From contig JAPKAI010000016.1 of assembly GCA_028825335.1 (NCBI GenBank), positions 1 to 42,471 on the forward strand: 42,471 nt of DNA. Reading direction: 5' to 3'. A program made the position numbers and the translations under genes. Source of the stretch: Gammaproteobacteria bacterium. Its GTDB lineage: Bacteria; Pseudomonadota; Gammaproteobacteria; Pseudomonadales; Pseudohongiellaceae. Below, in pieces: positions 1 through 8,207 of the stretch; the first letter of the stretch is position 1; every line of letters starts with the position of its first letter. The notes beneath the pieces were generated by a model. It was not told the origin of the DNA. It saw only the letters and a program-made list of their open reading frames with translations, and ran no database searches.

Positions 1-914
1 TCTATAACCTGCTGCGCTTCGAGAAGGCAGAAAAATCACGATTAGAAAGCACTCGGCTGCTGTATATTGGCGTTACTCGCGCTATGAAGTCGGTGTACCT
101 GTCTGCCACATTAGCAGACAAAGACGGCGAGGCGGCCACGCCAGGCTCCGACACACTGCTCGCTAGAATATGGGAAAATCTCACTGAAGCATCGGTCGAC
201 TACCTACCTATACACTCCATGAGCATCCCTTTTAAGCAGCAAGATCCATTGCAGACACGCCCTTCACTTCTACGACTACCGATAAACGCATTCACCGTCA
301 GCGATTCAGTAGAGACAGCAGAAGAAGTTACTGAAGAGCCTTCTATAGACCAATTTGATGACCCCGCGCAGATCGAGTTGACAGCAGACAATCAGCTACA
401 GATAGAAGTTGGTAATCTTGTCCATGAGGCACTGCAGAACTATCTAAGCAATAACCGACTTTTGGATCCAGCCAACCTTGCAGGCTTGAAGAACTATTGG
501 AGAAGGCGATTGAGTGCATTCGCATTCGCTAGCGGCGAGATTGATAATGCAATGGCGAAGATCGAACAGTCTCTGCACAGCACCTTGCAGGATTCTGAAC
601 TGCGCTGGGTATTTGATCACGAGCAAGAACAGAGCGCCGCCGAACTGCCACTACAAAGCTATGCGAGCGGCTTCGTGCATACTCACGTAATCGACCGCAC
701 ATTTATCGATAACAATGGCGTGCGGTGGATCATCGACTACAAGTCTTCGCAGCCATCCAGCAAGCAATCATTGGAGAGTTTTCTCGCCGAGCAAGTAGCA
801 CTCTACTCGGGCCAGTTGAGCAGATATAGAAGCCTGTTTGAAAACGAAGAGAATAAAGGCGTAAAGACAGCGCTGTTATTTACCAGCGTGCCAAGGTTAG
901 TCGAGTGCGATTAG
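1..914 (+). CDS. AddA/RecB-like helicase-nuclease, C-terminal part (5' end outside window)
   Basis: The reading frame is open from base 3, so the gene starts upstream. The first residues include RLLYIGVTRAMKSVYLSA, which matches the last UvrD-type helicase motif (usually LLYVGVTRAK). After a linker comes a RecB-family PD-(D/E)XK nuclease domain. It shows GNLVHEAL with its His codon at 423, then HVIDRTF, IIDYKSS with Asp at 735 and Lys at 741, and a final QLSRY-like QxxxY motif. Such proteins unwind and degrade double-strand DNA ends for recombinational repair, usually with an AddB-like partner that would lie upstream. The helicase core cannot be seen here. The Ile and Met changes in the helicase motif are mild. 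The gene converges on hpt with 33 bases between them. The family assignment is strong. Whether it is AddA or a solitary UvrD-nuclease fusion is not decidable from this fragment. Confidence 0.88.
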   Translation, partial: YNLLRFEKAEKSRLESTRLLYIGVTRAMKSVYLSATLADKDGEAATPGSDTLLARIWENLTEASVDYLPIHSMSIPFKQQDPLQTRPSLLRLPINAFTVSDSVETAEEVTEEPSIDQFDDPAQIELTADNQLQIEVGNLVHEALQNYLSNNRLLDPANLAGLKNYWRRRLSAFAFASGEIDNAMAKIEQSLHSTLQDSELRWVFDHEQEQSAAELPLQSYASGFVHTHVIDRTFIDNNGVRWIIDYKSSQPSSKQSLESFLAEQVALYSGQLSRYRSLFENEENKGVKTALLFTSVPRLVECD

Positions 915-947
915 AGGCGCCGAGAATCTAACAACAACTGTCAGAGT

Positions 948-1502
948 TCACATATCCTGTTCGGCAATGGCGTATATCCCCGGAACGTTACGCAGATAGT
1001 CTTTATAGTCCATCCCATAACCGAACAAATATTGATCTACAACCTTCAAACCAACGAAGTCCACTTCGATGCCCGCCTCTTTACGGTCGTGCTGCTTGTC
1101 TAACAACACCGCAGTCCGAACCGACGCACAGCCCTGTTGCTTGCAGTATTCGACTATCAGCTTCAGCGTTGTGCCAACATCAAAAATATCGTCAACCAAA
1201 AGCACTGCGCGGCCATTAAGGGGCTCACTGGGGAAAACCTTCCACACTAAATCTGTACCGATGGTTTCTCCGCGATAGCGCGTTGCGTGTAGATAATCTA
1301 ACTGTAGCGGGAAATTCAAACGAGTCGCTAGCTTGCCGCTCGTGATTAACCCGCCATGCATGATGCAAATCACTAACGGGTTCTTATCCGACAACTCAGC
1401 ATTGATGGAAGCCGCCATCGAATCTAAGGCGGCTTCGACCTCCGACTCACAATGCAGGCGAGTGGAGCGCGCCTGAACTTCTACGATTTGTTCGGGTGTC
1501 AT
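948..1502 (-). CDS. hpt: Hypoxanthine-guanine phosphoribosyltransferase
   Basis: The 184-residue protein has the type I phosphoribosyltransferase fold. The PRPP-binding loop LLVDDIFDVGTTL spans residues 101-113, and an upstream IMHGGLITSGKL segment corresponds to the first PRPP loop. Downstream, the VGLKVVDQYLFGYGMDY segment matches the purine-binding region of the Hpt family. The enzyme salvages hypoxanthine and guanine to IMP and GMP in the cytoplasm using PRPP. Length is normal for bacterial Hpt. The ATG lies only four bases beyond the stop of the upstream mscS-type gene, so it is likely co-transcribed and possibly translationally coupled, as the last gene of a nagZ-mscS-hpt unit. Confidence 0.93.
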   Translation of the reverse strand: MTPEQIVEVQARSTRLHCESEVEAALDSMAASINAELSDKNPLVICIMHGGLITSGKLATRLNFPLQLDYLHATRYRGETIGTDLVWKVFPSEPLNGRAVLLVDDIFDVGTTLKLIVEYCKQQGCASVRTAVLLDKQHDRKEAGIEVDFVGLKVVDQYLFGYGMDYKDYLRNVPGIYAIAEQDM

Positions 1503-1506
1503 CAGA

Positions 1507-2628
1507 CTAGGGTTCTTCCTTGATTACATCCTTTGCAAGCAATCCATCTATGCCATCGAGCGTAGTCGTTGGAAAAGCGAGGTCGGCCTCGTGAGAATGG
1601 ATGATCGCGATTATTTTAAGCAGTACATCTTGCTTGATTTCATGAAAATGAATCCAGTTCGTAGTCTTCGTGAATGTGTAGATAAAGAAGTCTAGCGAGG
1701 AGGCACCGTAACTCAGCAGATTCACGATCAAGGTTTGCTTCTGATCGATCTCCTCATGTGACTGCAGCATCTCCTTAACATCTTTAACAATGGCTTCCAT
1801 CTTCCCAGAGTCTGAGCAGCGAATACCAATAGTCTCCTTTATGCGCCGGTTCGACATGCGCGAAGGGTTTTCCAGTGAGAGCGTGTTGAATACGGAATTC
1901 GGTATATACAATGGCCGCTTATCGAAGGTGCGCACTACTGTCAGGCGCCAGCCGATCGCCTCCACTGTTCCCTCTATTTCTCTGTCTGGCGAGCGTATCC
2001 AATCCCCAATGGCGAAAGGCCGATCCAGATAGATCATGAGACCACCGAAGAAGTTAGCTAGCAAATCCTTTGCCGCGAAACCTATAGCGATGCCACCTAC
2101 ACCACCGAATGCCAATAGCGCGGTGATTTCTATACCAACTGTGGGCATCGCTATGAGTATTGCAGAGATAACGGTAGAAAGCCGGAGCAGCTTTGCGAGC
2201 GCATTCACTGTTGTAGGATCGAGAGTCGCGCCTGACGAGCCTATCTCTTGCTGCTGATTTTCAATTAGACGCTGCTCAGCGCGACTAATGAAGCGTACTA
2301 GGAATAATGAAATTAACACTACGAAGGCCAGCTGCCTGAATACAGCAAGATTCTGTATAGAAAACAGCTCAGTCTCTACGTAGCCATCACTTACCTCAAC
2401 AGCCCACAGCAGCCCCATGACCAAAATAAACCAACTTAATGGGACACACGCCGCATCGAATACAGCGTCGTCCCAGGCGTTTTTCGTCTTTTCGAAATGT
2501 TTGGCCATTACCTTGAGAAAACGCATAGCAACGAAGCGACCAATTAATGTGATGGTCACGACTGCGAATACCTCCACAGGCCAACCTAAGTCACTCAATA
2601 ATACTAACGAAAAAATATTCTCGGCCAC
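1507..2628 (-). CDS. MscS-family mechanosensitive channel
   Basis: The protein has 373 residues. It carries several N-terminal membrane segments, then the pore-lining helix and upper beta domain typical of MscS: LLAFGGVGGIAIGFAAKDLL, then FFGGLMIYLDRPFAIGDWI and VEAIGWRLTVVRTFDKRPLYIPN. The Gly/Ala-rich pore helix and the DRPF.IGDWI signature are diagnostic. Such channels open on hypo-osmotic shock to release solutes across the inner membrane. It is longer than E. coli MscS (286 residues) and closer in layout to YbdG/YnaI-type paralogues, with extra N-terminal helices. The likely start is GTG with GGAG about ten bases upstream. It follows nagZ by 55 bases and precedes hpt by four. Confidence 0.93.
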   Translation of the reverse strand: MAENIFSLVLLSDLGWPVEVFAVVTITLIGRFVAMRFLKVMAKHFEKTKNAWDDAVFDAACVPLSWFILVMGLLWAVEVSDGYVETELFSIQNLAVFRQLAFVVLISLFLVRFISRAEQRLIENQQQEIGSSGATLDPTTVNALAKLLRLSTVISAILIAMPTVGIEITALLAFGGVGGIAIGFAAKDLLANFFGGLMIYLDRPFAIGDWIRSPDREIEGTVEAIGWRLTVVRTFDKRPLYIPNSVFNTLSLENPSRMSNRRIKETIGIRCSDSGKMEAIVKDVKEMLQSHEEIDQKQTLIVNLLSYGASSLDFFIYTFTKTTNWIHFHEIKQDVLLKIIAIIHSHEADLAFPTTTLDGIDGLLAKDVIKEEP

Positions 2629-2683
2629 GTTCTAAAATCTCCAATTAATTAGGTTTTCTCTAACTCGACTAGCTAGGCAAGCT

Positions 2684-3712
2684 TCAAACAGACAATTTGC
2701 CAATTAATTCCTTAGCTTCCAGCCATCTATCACTCTGATACAGTCCAGCATGCTTACTCGCATTCTTCGCTAGCATGCAGCCAATTCTATTATTGCCCGG
2801 CTGCTGCTTCTCATCGAGATAGCTCACCAGTTCTGCCGCCTGTTCCGGCTGATTGCAGACCAGCACCATATCGCATCCTGCAGCTAATGCCATGTCGGCA
2901 CGTTCGGTGACCGAGCCAGCACTGTGCGCCGCATTCATAGTGAGATCGTCACTGAAGACCACCCCATCGAATCCGAGCTCCTTGCGCAGTAAATCCTCGA
3001 CCCAGACCTTGGAGAAGCCCGCGCAATGCTCGTCGATCTCGGGATAGACAATGTGCGCAGGCATTATTGCATCCAAACTCTGAATACATTTAGCGAAGGG
3101 TATTAAGTCATTCTCTCTGATCTCTTCCAAGCTACGCGTATCGGTTGGCAATTCTGTATGGGAATCTGCCAACACCTTGCCGTGACCTGGGAAATGCTTG
3201 CCAGTTGCGGCCATGCCAGCGTCCTGCATACCTTCGATATAAGCAAGGCCGATATCCCCCACCGCGGCTGGGTCGCCCGAAAAAGCTCTCTCTTTTATTA
3301 CTGGGCTATTTACGTCGAATAGATCCAGTACAGGAGCAAAGCTAATATCGACTCCGTATTGCATCAACTCGGCGGCCATCGCCCAAGCACACAACTTAGC
3401 AGCCGCTATTCCCTGCTCTGGATCCTTCTCGTATTCGATCCCGATTGCTCGTAGCTCAGGCAGAGTTAAGAATTGATCTCGAAAACGCTGAACCCGACCT
3501 CCCTCCTGATCTACCGCAACAAGAAGGTGGTCGTTACACTGCTTTATTGAGGCTATTAGGTCTTCGAGTTGCGCGACAGATGCGTAATTTCGACTGAAGA
3601 GGATCACACCACCAACCTGCGGATGGGTTAGTAGCTCTCTCTCCTGGATCTCCACAATCAGGCCCTTTAGATCGAGCATGACCACGCCAGTATCAGTATT
3701 CGTATGCTGCAT
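2684..3712 (-). CDS. nagZ: Beta-N-acetylhexosaminidase NagZ
   Basis: The 342-residue glycoside hydrolase family 3 enzyme has the NagZ signatures GVILFSRN (residues 35-42), GKHFPGHG (171-178), DSHTELP starting at Asp183 and SDDLTM (254-259). The mobile loop His185 and the SDDL aspartate pair hold the catalytic acid/base and nucleophile in this family. NagZ acts in the cytoplasm, removing GlcNAc from 1,6-anhydro-muropeptides during cell wall recycling, and so also influences AmpC induction in species that have it. Length is normal (about 340). The N-terminus MQHTNTDTGVVMLDLKG aligns with the usual start of the family, so the ATG is well placed although no strong Shine-Dalgarno is seen. It is the first gene of the minus-strand unit. 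Confidence 0.96.
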   Translation of the reverse strand: MQHTNTDTGVVMLDLKGLIVEIQERELLTHPQVGGVILFSRNYASVAQLEDLIASIKQCNDHLLVAVDQEGGRVQRFRDQFLTLPELRAIGIEYEKDPEQGIAAAKLCAWAMAAELMQYGVDISFAPVLDLFDVNSPVIKERAFSGDPAAVGDIGLAYIEGMQDAGMAATGKHFPGHGKVLADSHTELPTDTRSLEEIRENDLIPFAKCIQSLDAIMPAHIVYPEIDEHCAGFSKVWVEDLLRKELGFDGVVFSDDLTMNAAHSAGSVTERADMALAAGCDMVLVCNQPEQAAELVSYLDEKQQPGNNRIGCMLAKNASKHAGLYQSDRWLEAKELIGKLSV

Positions 3713-3738
3713 TAGGTTTACTCGACTAGTGAGAAGCG

Positions 3739-3747
3739 ATTATCACA
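3739..3747 (-). promoter_or_regulatory. Candidate extended -10 promoter for nagZ
   Basis: On the minus strand the bases read TGT-GATAAT, an extended -10 element (TGn followed by a five-of-six match to TATAAT), 27 bases upstream of the nagZ ATG. No good -35 element is visible. Assignment is by position and motif only. Confidence 0.35.
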
Positions 3748-3976
3748 AATATGTTCGAAGCTAGCAAAAATCGGTTCTTCAATAGAGTCAATCGCTTAGC
3801 AATCGCTATTAATTTGATGCGTAAAGCGCGCGTAAACAATCGTCCGATTTCGCTTCCATTGCCTGCTTAAAACTCACTATAGTTGAGCTTTAACGGAAGC
3901 AATAGTTCAATCTTTAGCACTAAAACACTACAAGGAGTTCGTTCATTTAAATCTGTAGGACCCTGGAGACAAGGCG

Positions 3977-4303
3977 ATGAATAAAATTCTGCCCGAAGTT
4001 TCTGTCTGGTATCAAGAACTGATCAGCGGAGCCCTCTTCGAAGTTGTCGCAATCGATGAGCTTAATAGCACCATAGAATACCAACTACTCGATGGCGAGG
4101 TCGGCGAGTACGACCTCAGTACCTGGAGTCAGCTTTTTATCAGCGAAGCCGAAGCGCCCGAGGACTGGCGCACCCCTTTCGAGCTTAACCGCGAAGATCA
4201 AATCTACTCAGATCAAGTGTTTGTCCCAGAGAACTTCTCTGGCGCACTTTTGGATATTGAGCCGGATTCATTGGATCTAGGTGATGATTTTCAGATTTCC
4301 TGA
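3977..4303 (+). CDS. Small acidic conserved protein, DUF6763-like
   Basis: The 108-residue protein is rich in Asp and Glu and has no membrane segment or signal peptide. It begins LPEVSVWYQELISGALFEVV and continues with TIEYQLLDGEVGEYDLSTW and a PEDW motif. This pattern (WY....G..FEVVA.D....TIE.Q..DG...E.D...W, then PEDW) recalls a short gammaproteobacterial family that I know as DUF6763. The family name is from memory and is uncertain. No function is known to me. The beta-rich N-terminal half with conserved aromatics suggests a small compact domain. A good ribosome site (GGAG then AAGG) precedes the ATG. It lies between divergent nagZ and co-directional lexA. The 105-base gap to lexA contains lexA's own promoter, so joint transcription is possible but not required. 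Confidence 0.75.
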   Translation: MNKILPEVSVWYQELISGALFEVVAIDELNSTIEYQLLDGEVGEYDLSTWSQLFISEAEAPEDWRTPFELNREDQIYSDQVFVPENFSGALLDIEPDSLDLGDDFQIS

Positions 4304-4348
4304 GTCCGAGTCACGATAAAACTTATAAACCATGGTCCTAAAGTTTTA

Positions 4349-4376
4349 TTGTCATTGCCAGATAACTGTATATAAT
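4349..4376 (+). promoter_or_regulatory. lexA promoter (-35 and -10)
   Basis: TTGTCA at 4349-4354 and a perfect TATAAT at 4371-4376 are separated by 16 bases. This is the best sigma-70-type promoter in the window. The -10 lies inside the LexA operator, so repressor binding would block RNA polymerase directly. The transcript would have a leader of roughly 25 bases before the lexA ATG. Confidence 0.75.
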
Positions 4377-4383
4377 TACAGTA
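4364..4383 (+). promoter_or_regulatory. LexA operator (SOS box)
   Basis: The core reads CTGT, eight bases ATATAATT, then ACAG (4366-4381). It matches the E. coli-type consensus TACTGT(AT)4ACAGTA at 17 of 20 positions, with both half-sites perfect. It overlaps the lexA -10 element, as expected for autorepression. Confidence 0.9.
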
Positions 4384-4407
4384 TTCTTACCAGCAAAGGA
4401 CAATAAC

Positions 4408-5016
4408 ATGCTTAAGCTCACGACCCGGCAAGAAGAAATCCTCGCCTACGTTAAAGAGTATATGCAGGAGACCGGCTACCCACCCACTCGCTCTGAAATA
4501 GCTAGCAAGATGGGGTTCAAATCGCCGAATGCCGCCGAAGAACACCTACGGGCACTAGCTCGAAAAGGCGCGATCGAGGTTTTACCTGGAACCTCCAGAG
4601 GCATTAAACTACCCATTAACGAACAGCTAGGCCTGCCCATCATCGGCCAGGTAGCAGCCGGCAGCCCAATCCTCGCGCAGGAATCCATCGCCGACTACTG
4701 CAACATACCTCCGGACATGTTTTCACCCAAAGCTCACTACCTTCTCACCGTGAAAGGTACTAGCATGATCGATGTCGGTATCTATGAGGATGACTTACTC
4801 GCTGTACACAAAACCGATCAAGCCAAGAACGGAGACATCGTAGTAGCCAGAATTGACGACGAGGTGACGGTTAAGCGATTAGAAAAGGGGCGCAGCAAAT
4901 ACAAACTCACCCTGCTGCCGGAAAACCCTGATTTTGAGCCTATCGAAGTAGACCTGAGAAGTTGCGATTTCGCTATTGAGGGGATCAGTGTTGGGGTAAT
5001 ACGACGCAACATTTAG
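4408..5016 (+). CDS. lexA: SOS repressor LexA
   Basis: The 202-residue repressor-protease has an N-terminal winged helix-turn-helix (about residues 1-65, with [23 protein letters not shown]) and a C-terminal S24 peptidase domain. The self-cleavage site is Ala84-Gly85 in QVAAGS. The catalytic pair is Ser119 (GTSM) and Lys156 (TVKRL). These are the same residue numbers as in E. coli LexA. RecA filaments trigger self-cleavage after DNA damage, which derepresses the SOS regulon. A consensus SOS box sits on its promoter, and an AAAGGA ribosome site lies seven bases before the ATG. No sulA or other damage-inducible gene follows. The next gene, topA, is convergent. Confidence 0.98.
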   Translation: MLKLTTRQEEILAYVKEYMQETGYPPTRSEIASKMGFKSPNAAEEHLRALARKGAIEVLPGTSRGIKLPINEQLGLPIIGQVAAGSPILAQESIADYCNIPPDMFSPKAHYLLTVKGTSMIDVGIYEDDLLAVHKTDQAKNGDIVVARIDDEVTVKRLEKGRSKYKLTLLPENPDFEPIEVDLRSCDFAIEGISVGVIRRNI

Positions 5017-5045
5017 CACCGTATCTAGTCAAACTTTGCAGAAAG

Positions 5046-5078
5046 CTCTGTGTGACAGCACGCACCGTCTACACAGAG
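5046..5078. terminator. Hairpin between convergent lexA and topA, possible bidirectional terminator
   Basis: CTCTGTGT (5046-5053) pairs with ACACAGAG (5071-5078), and GAC/GTC extends the stem inward past a one-base bulge. The site lies exactly between the stop codons of two convergent genes. There is no clear T-tract on either side, so it may not be a classical intrinsic terminator. Confidence 0.5.
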
Positions 5079-5092
5079 TGAACTAAGGCCCG

Positions 5093-7804
5093 CTAGCCCT
5101 TCTTCACAGCCTTTTTAACGGCCTTCTTCTTCGCTGCTTTTTTCTTTACCGGCTTCTTCTTTGCTGCTTTAGATTTCTTCTCAGGCTTGGTAATTACCCA
5201 TTTCCCGCCTTCATGGTATGCCTTCCAACCAGTGGCTTTTTTGTCGATCTCAGTCTGCACGTATTGCTCTTTCGTCTTGCGAGAGAAGCGAACAAGCGTC
5301 TTATTGCCGGCATCGTCTTCTAATGGAGCCTCCAGAAGGAAATTATACTTTGGATCAATCTCGGACTTGTACGGGAGCAATTCTTCTATATATGGCGCTC
5401 TTGTCTCGCGATTTTTAGGAAACTTACTAGCAGCTAAGAACATACCCGCCGCACCATCACGTAGCACATAGTGGTCTTCCACCGTCTCGCATATTAGTTC
5501 CGGCATCTGCACTGGGTCCATCTTAGGCGGTGCAGCTTCGCCGCTTCTTAGAAGCTTGCGAGTGTTCTTACAGTCTTCACTGCTACAACCAAAATACTTA
5601 CCAAAGCGGCCGGTCTTCAACTGCATATCTTGGCCGCATTTATCACATTCGATAATTGGTCCATCGTAACCGCGAATCTTGAACTCGCCGTTCTCAATTT
5701 CGAATCCTAGACAATCTGGATTGTTACCGCAGACATGCAGTTTACGCTTCTCATCGATGAGATAGGGCTCCATTGCCGTATTACAAATCGAGCAGCGATG
5801 CTTGTTTCTTAACAGGATATTCTCCTGCGCCTCTGCCTCTTCCGCTGTATCGGTGCGAATTGCGTCGTCGCCCGGGGTCAGGTTAATAGTCGACTTACAG
5901 CGCTCCTTCGGTGGTAACCCGTAGCCCGAACAGCCTAGGAAAACACCTGTTGATGCAGTTCGAATTTGCATATAACGGCCACACTTCGGGCACTCGATAT
6001 CGGTTTCTGTCGGATCGTTAGTCCGCATGCCACTATCTTCGCTCTCGGCCTTTGCTAGCTGGCTGGTGAAACCCTCATAGAACTCGTTCAGTAGCACTTT
6101 CCAATTCTTCTCACCATCGGCAACCTCATCGAGAGACTCTTCCATCTTTGCGGTGAAGTCATAATCCATCAGCTCGGCGAAGCTCTCCTGCAATCGCTCG
6201 GCGACGATATCGCCAATCTTCAGCGCGAAGAAACGCTTGTTCTCAGTTCGCACATAGCCACGATCCTGAATCGTCGAGATAATCGAGGCGTAGGTAGAAG
6301 GACGGCCAATGCCTCGCTTCTCTAATTCTTTGACAAGGCTCGCTTCAGTGAAGCGCGCGGGGGGCTTGGTGAAATTCTGAAACGGCTCGAGCACTTCTAA
6401 GTTCAGTGTGTCGCCCTCTTCAACTGCAGGCAGCACGATGTCTTCATCTTTGGACGGCATTACCTTCAGGTAACCGTCGAACTGCATGATGCGCCCCTTC
6501 GTTCTCAGCTCGAACTCTGCGGCAGCTACAGTGATAGATGAGCTTAGATATCTAGCAGGCTGCATCTGACAGGCAACGAAGTACTGCCAAATCAACGCGT
6601 ACAGACGCACTGCATCCGGCTCCATGCCCATTAGCTTCTCGGACACAGTCTTCACCTCAGCAGGCCGTATAGCCTCGTGGGCTTCCTGCGCACCTTCTTT
6701 AGAGCTATAGAGCATCGGCTTCTCAGTGAGGTACTTCGCGCCGAAACTCTTGTCAACATAGTTGCGACACATGGCAAGGGCATCACTGCTCAGATGAGTC
6801 GAGTCAGTACGCATATAGGTTATATAGCCGGCCTCGTAGAGGCGCTGCGCCATCATCATGGTCTTCTTTACCCCGAAACCGAGTCTTGTGCTTGCGGCCT
6901 GCTGCAGCGTCGAGGTGATCAATGGTGGCTTCGGCTTGGATGAGGTAGCTCGATCCTCCCGCTTCAAAACCGTATAGTCAGCGCCTTGCAGAGTCGCCAG
7001 AGCGGCGTCGGTATCAGCCTTATTATCCGGTCGGAAATTGCCGCCATCTTGCCTAACTAATTGACAGCGAAGCTTTTCCTTCTTCTTCGTGTTTAGTTTC
7101 GCAAACACTTCCCAGAATTCGTCTGGAATAAACGCGCGGATTTGTTGTTCTCGCTCTACAACGAGACGAACCGCAACAGATTGCACTCGGCCCGCTGACA
7201 GTCCTCTGGCAACTTTTGCCCAGAGCAATGGCGAAACCATGAAGCCCACAACTCTATCTAGAAAGCGCCGCGCCTGCTGCGCCTCCACATAACGCATATC
7301 AACTTCGCCCGGCTTCTTGAAGGCATCAGTGATGGCTTTCTTGGTAATTTCGTTAAATACCACGCGCTTATAGCGACTAGGATCACCACCAAGAGCTTCC
7401 TGCAAGTGCCAGGCAATAGCTTCCCCCTCTCTATCAAGGTCAGTCGCGAGATAGATGTGATCGGCATTCTTTGCGAGCTTCTGAAGCTCAGCAACGACTT
7501 TCTCTTTACCCGGCAGAATCTCGTAGTTTGCCGCCCAATCTTGCTCAGGGTCGATGCCCATTCGCTTCACAAGTTGTTGTTTGGCCTTCTTTTTCTTGTA
7601 TATTGCCTTTTCTTCGGGAGGCATCTTTCGCGTCAGGGCCGCTGCCGCGGCGCGCGCCTTTGTATCGATTGCCTTGCCGCTGCCACTGGTTGGCAGGTCC
7701 CGTATGTGCCCGATACTAGACTTCACAATGTACTCGTTACCCAAGTACTTATTGATTGTTTTCGCCTTTGCGGCGGACTCAATTATTACTAACGATTTAG
7801 ACAT
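5093..7804 (-). CDS. topA: DNA topoisomerase I
   Basis: The 903-residue type IA topoisomerase relaxes negative supercoils. The TOPRIM domain has IIES (Glu9) and the acidic triad Asp122, Asp124 and Glu126 in TDLDREGE. The active-site tyrosine is Tyr330 in [10 protein letters not shown], followed by Arg332. Three C-terminal four-cysteine zinc ribbons are visible, starting [17 protein letters not shown] and CDKCGQDM, as in E. coli TopA. After another ribbon-like domain the protein ends in a lysine- and alanine-rich tail of about 30 residues ([17 protein letters not shown]), which probably helps non-specific DNA binding. Length is close to E. coli's 865 with the added tail. It has its own candidate promoter and lies 403 bases downstream of ilvE. 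Confidence 0.98.
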   Translation of the reverse strand: MSKSLVIIESAAKAKTINKYLGNEYIVKSSIGHIRDLPTSGSGKAIDTKARAAAAALTRKMPPEEKAIYKKKKAKQQLVKRMGIDPEQDWAANYEILPGKEKVVAELQKLAKNADHIYLATDLDREGEAIAWHLQEALGGDPSRYKRVVFNEITKKAITDAFKKPGEVDMRYVEAQQARRFLDRVVGFMVSPLLWAKVARGLSAGRVQSVAVRLVVEREQQIRAFIPDEFWEVFAKLNTKKKEKLRCQLVRQDGGNFRPDNKADTDAALATLQGADYTVLKREDRATSSKPKPPLITSTLQQAASTRLGFGVKKTMMMAQRLYEAGYITYMRTDSTHLSSDALAMCRNYVDKSFGAKYLTEKPMLYSSKEGAQEAHEAIRPAEVKTVSEKLMGMEPDAVRLYALIWQYFVACQMQPARYLSSSITVAAAEFELRTKGRIMQFDGYLKVMPSKDEDIVLPAVEEGDTLNLEVLEPFQNFTKPPARFTEASLVKELEKRGIGRPSTYASIISTIQDRGYVRTENKRFFALKIGDIVAERLQESFAELMDYDFTAKMEESLDEVADGEKNWKVLLNEFYEGFTSQLAKAESEDSGMRTNDPTETDIECPKCGRYMQIRTASTGVFLGCSGYGLPPKERCKSTINLTPGDDAIRTDTAEEAEAQENILLRNKHRCSICNTAMEPYLIDEKRKLHVCGNNPDCLGFEIENGEFKIRGYDGPIIECDKCGQDMQLKTGRFGKYFGCSSEDCKNTRKLLRSGEAAPPKMDPVQMPELICETVEDHYVLRDGAAGMFLAASKFPKNRETRAPYIEELLPYKSEIDPKYNFLLEAPLEDDAGNKTLVRFSRKTKEQYVQTEIDKKATGWKAYHEGGKWVITKPEKKSKAAKKKPVKKKAAKKKAVKKAVKKG

Positions 7805-7857
7805 CGGCTATAAAAACTCTCTAATTCTGGCGATTGCGGCTACTCAAACAGCGCACA

Positions 7858-7886
7858 TATATAAGGATAAGTTGGAGGTGGGTCAA
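7858..7886 (-). promoter_or_regulatory. Candidate topA promoter
   Basis: On the minus strand TTGACC (complement of 7881-7886) and TATATA (7858-7863) are separated by 17 bases, giving five of six and four of six consensus matches. The predicted transcript would start near 7851 and have a leader of about 47 bases before the topA ATG. Confidence 0.5.
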
Positions 7887-8207
7887 GTTTTCTCTTAAAA
7901 AAATATTTTCCAAGCACAGTCACAAACCATGACATTCGATAAGCAAGTGGGCAATTTATAAGGGAATTATTGAGATTGAACCCAGAATCACAGAAGAGAA
8001 TATTTGTTCAGGTAAAATTGATTTTTCAGCACTAGATGGCAAATTGACCAAGAAACAAGCAACCACAGGAATTGATTCTCGCGACCGGCACTGGGGCAAT
8101 AGAAAAGCTCACGAAGCGGGCTATTTAAGAAGCTTTTCTGAATGCATAAGGGATTAATAGTTAGTCATGACACTATTTAACGATGCCGCAATTCTATAGC
8201 AGAACCG
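7887..8207. other. Gap between ilvE and topA with an open but startless frame and an inverted repeat
   Basis: No complete gene is seen. On the plus strand the frame 7933-8157 is open for 74 codons. It contains segments such as KIDFSALDGKLTKKQATTGI and RDRHWGNRKAHEAGYLRSF, which look protein-like, but it has no ATG or GTG start. A short ATG frame at 7929 (MTFDKQVGNL) stops at 7959, so a frameshifted remnant is possible. I do not recognise the product. A perfect 9-base inverted repeat, AGAAAAGCT (8101-8109) and AGCTTTTCT (8131-8139), lies just downstream of ilvE on the minus strand and may form part of a transcript end. Confidence 0.35.

Noticed and set aside
7406-7792. 128-codon plus-strand frame inside topA
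   Set aside because: It lies fully opposite the well-supported TOPRIM region of topA and has no recognisable motif or ribosome site.
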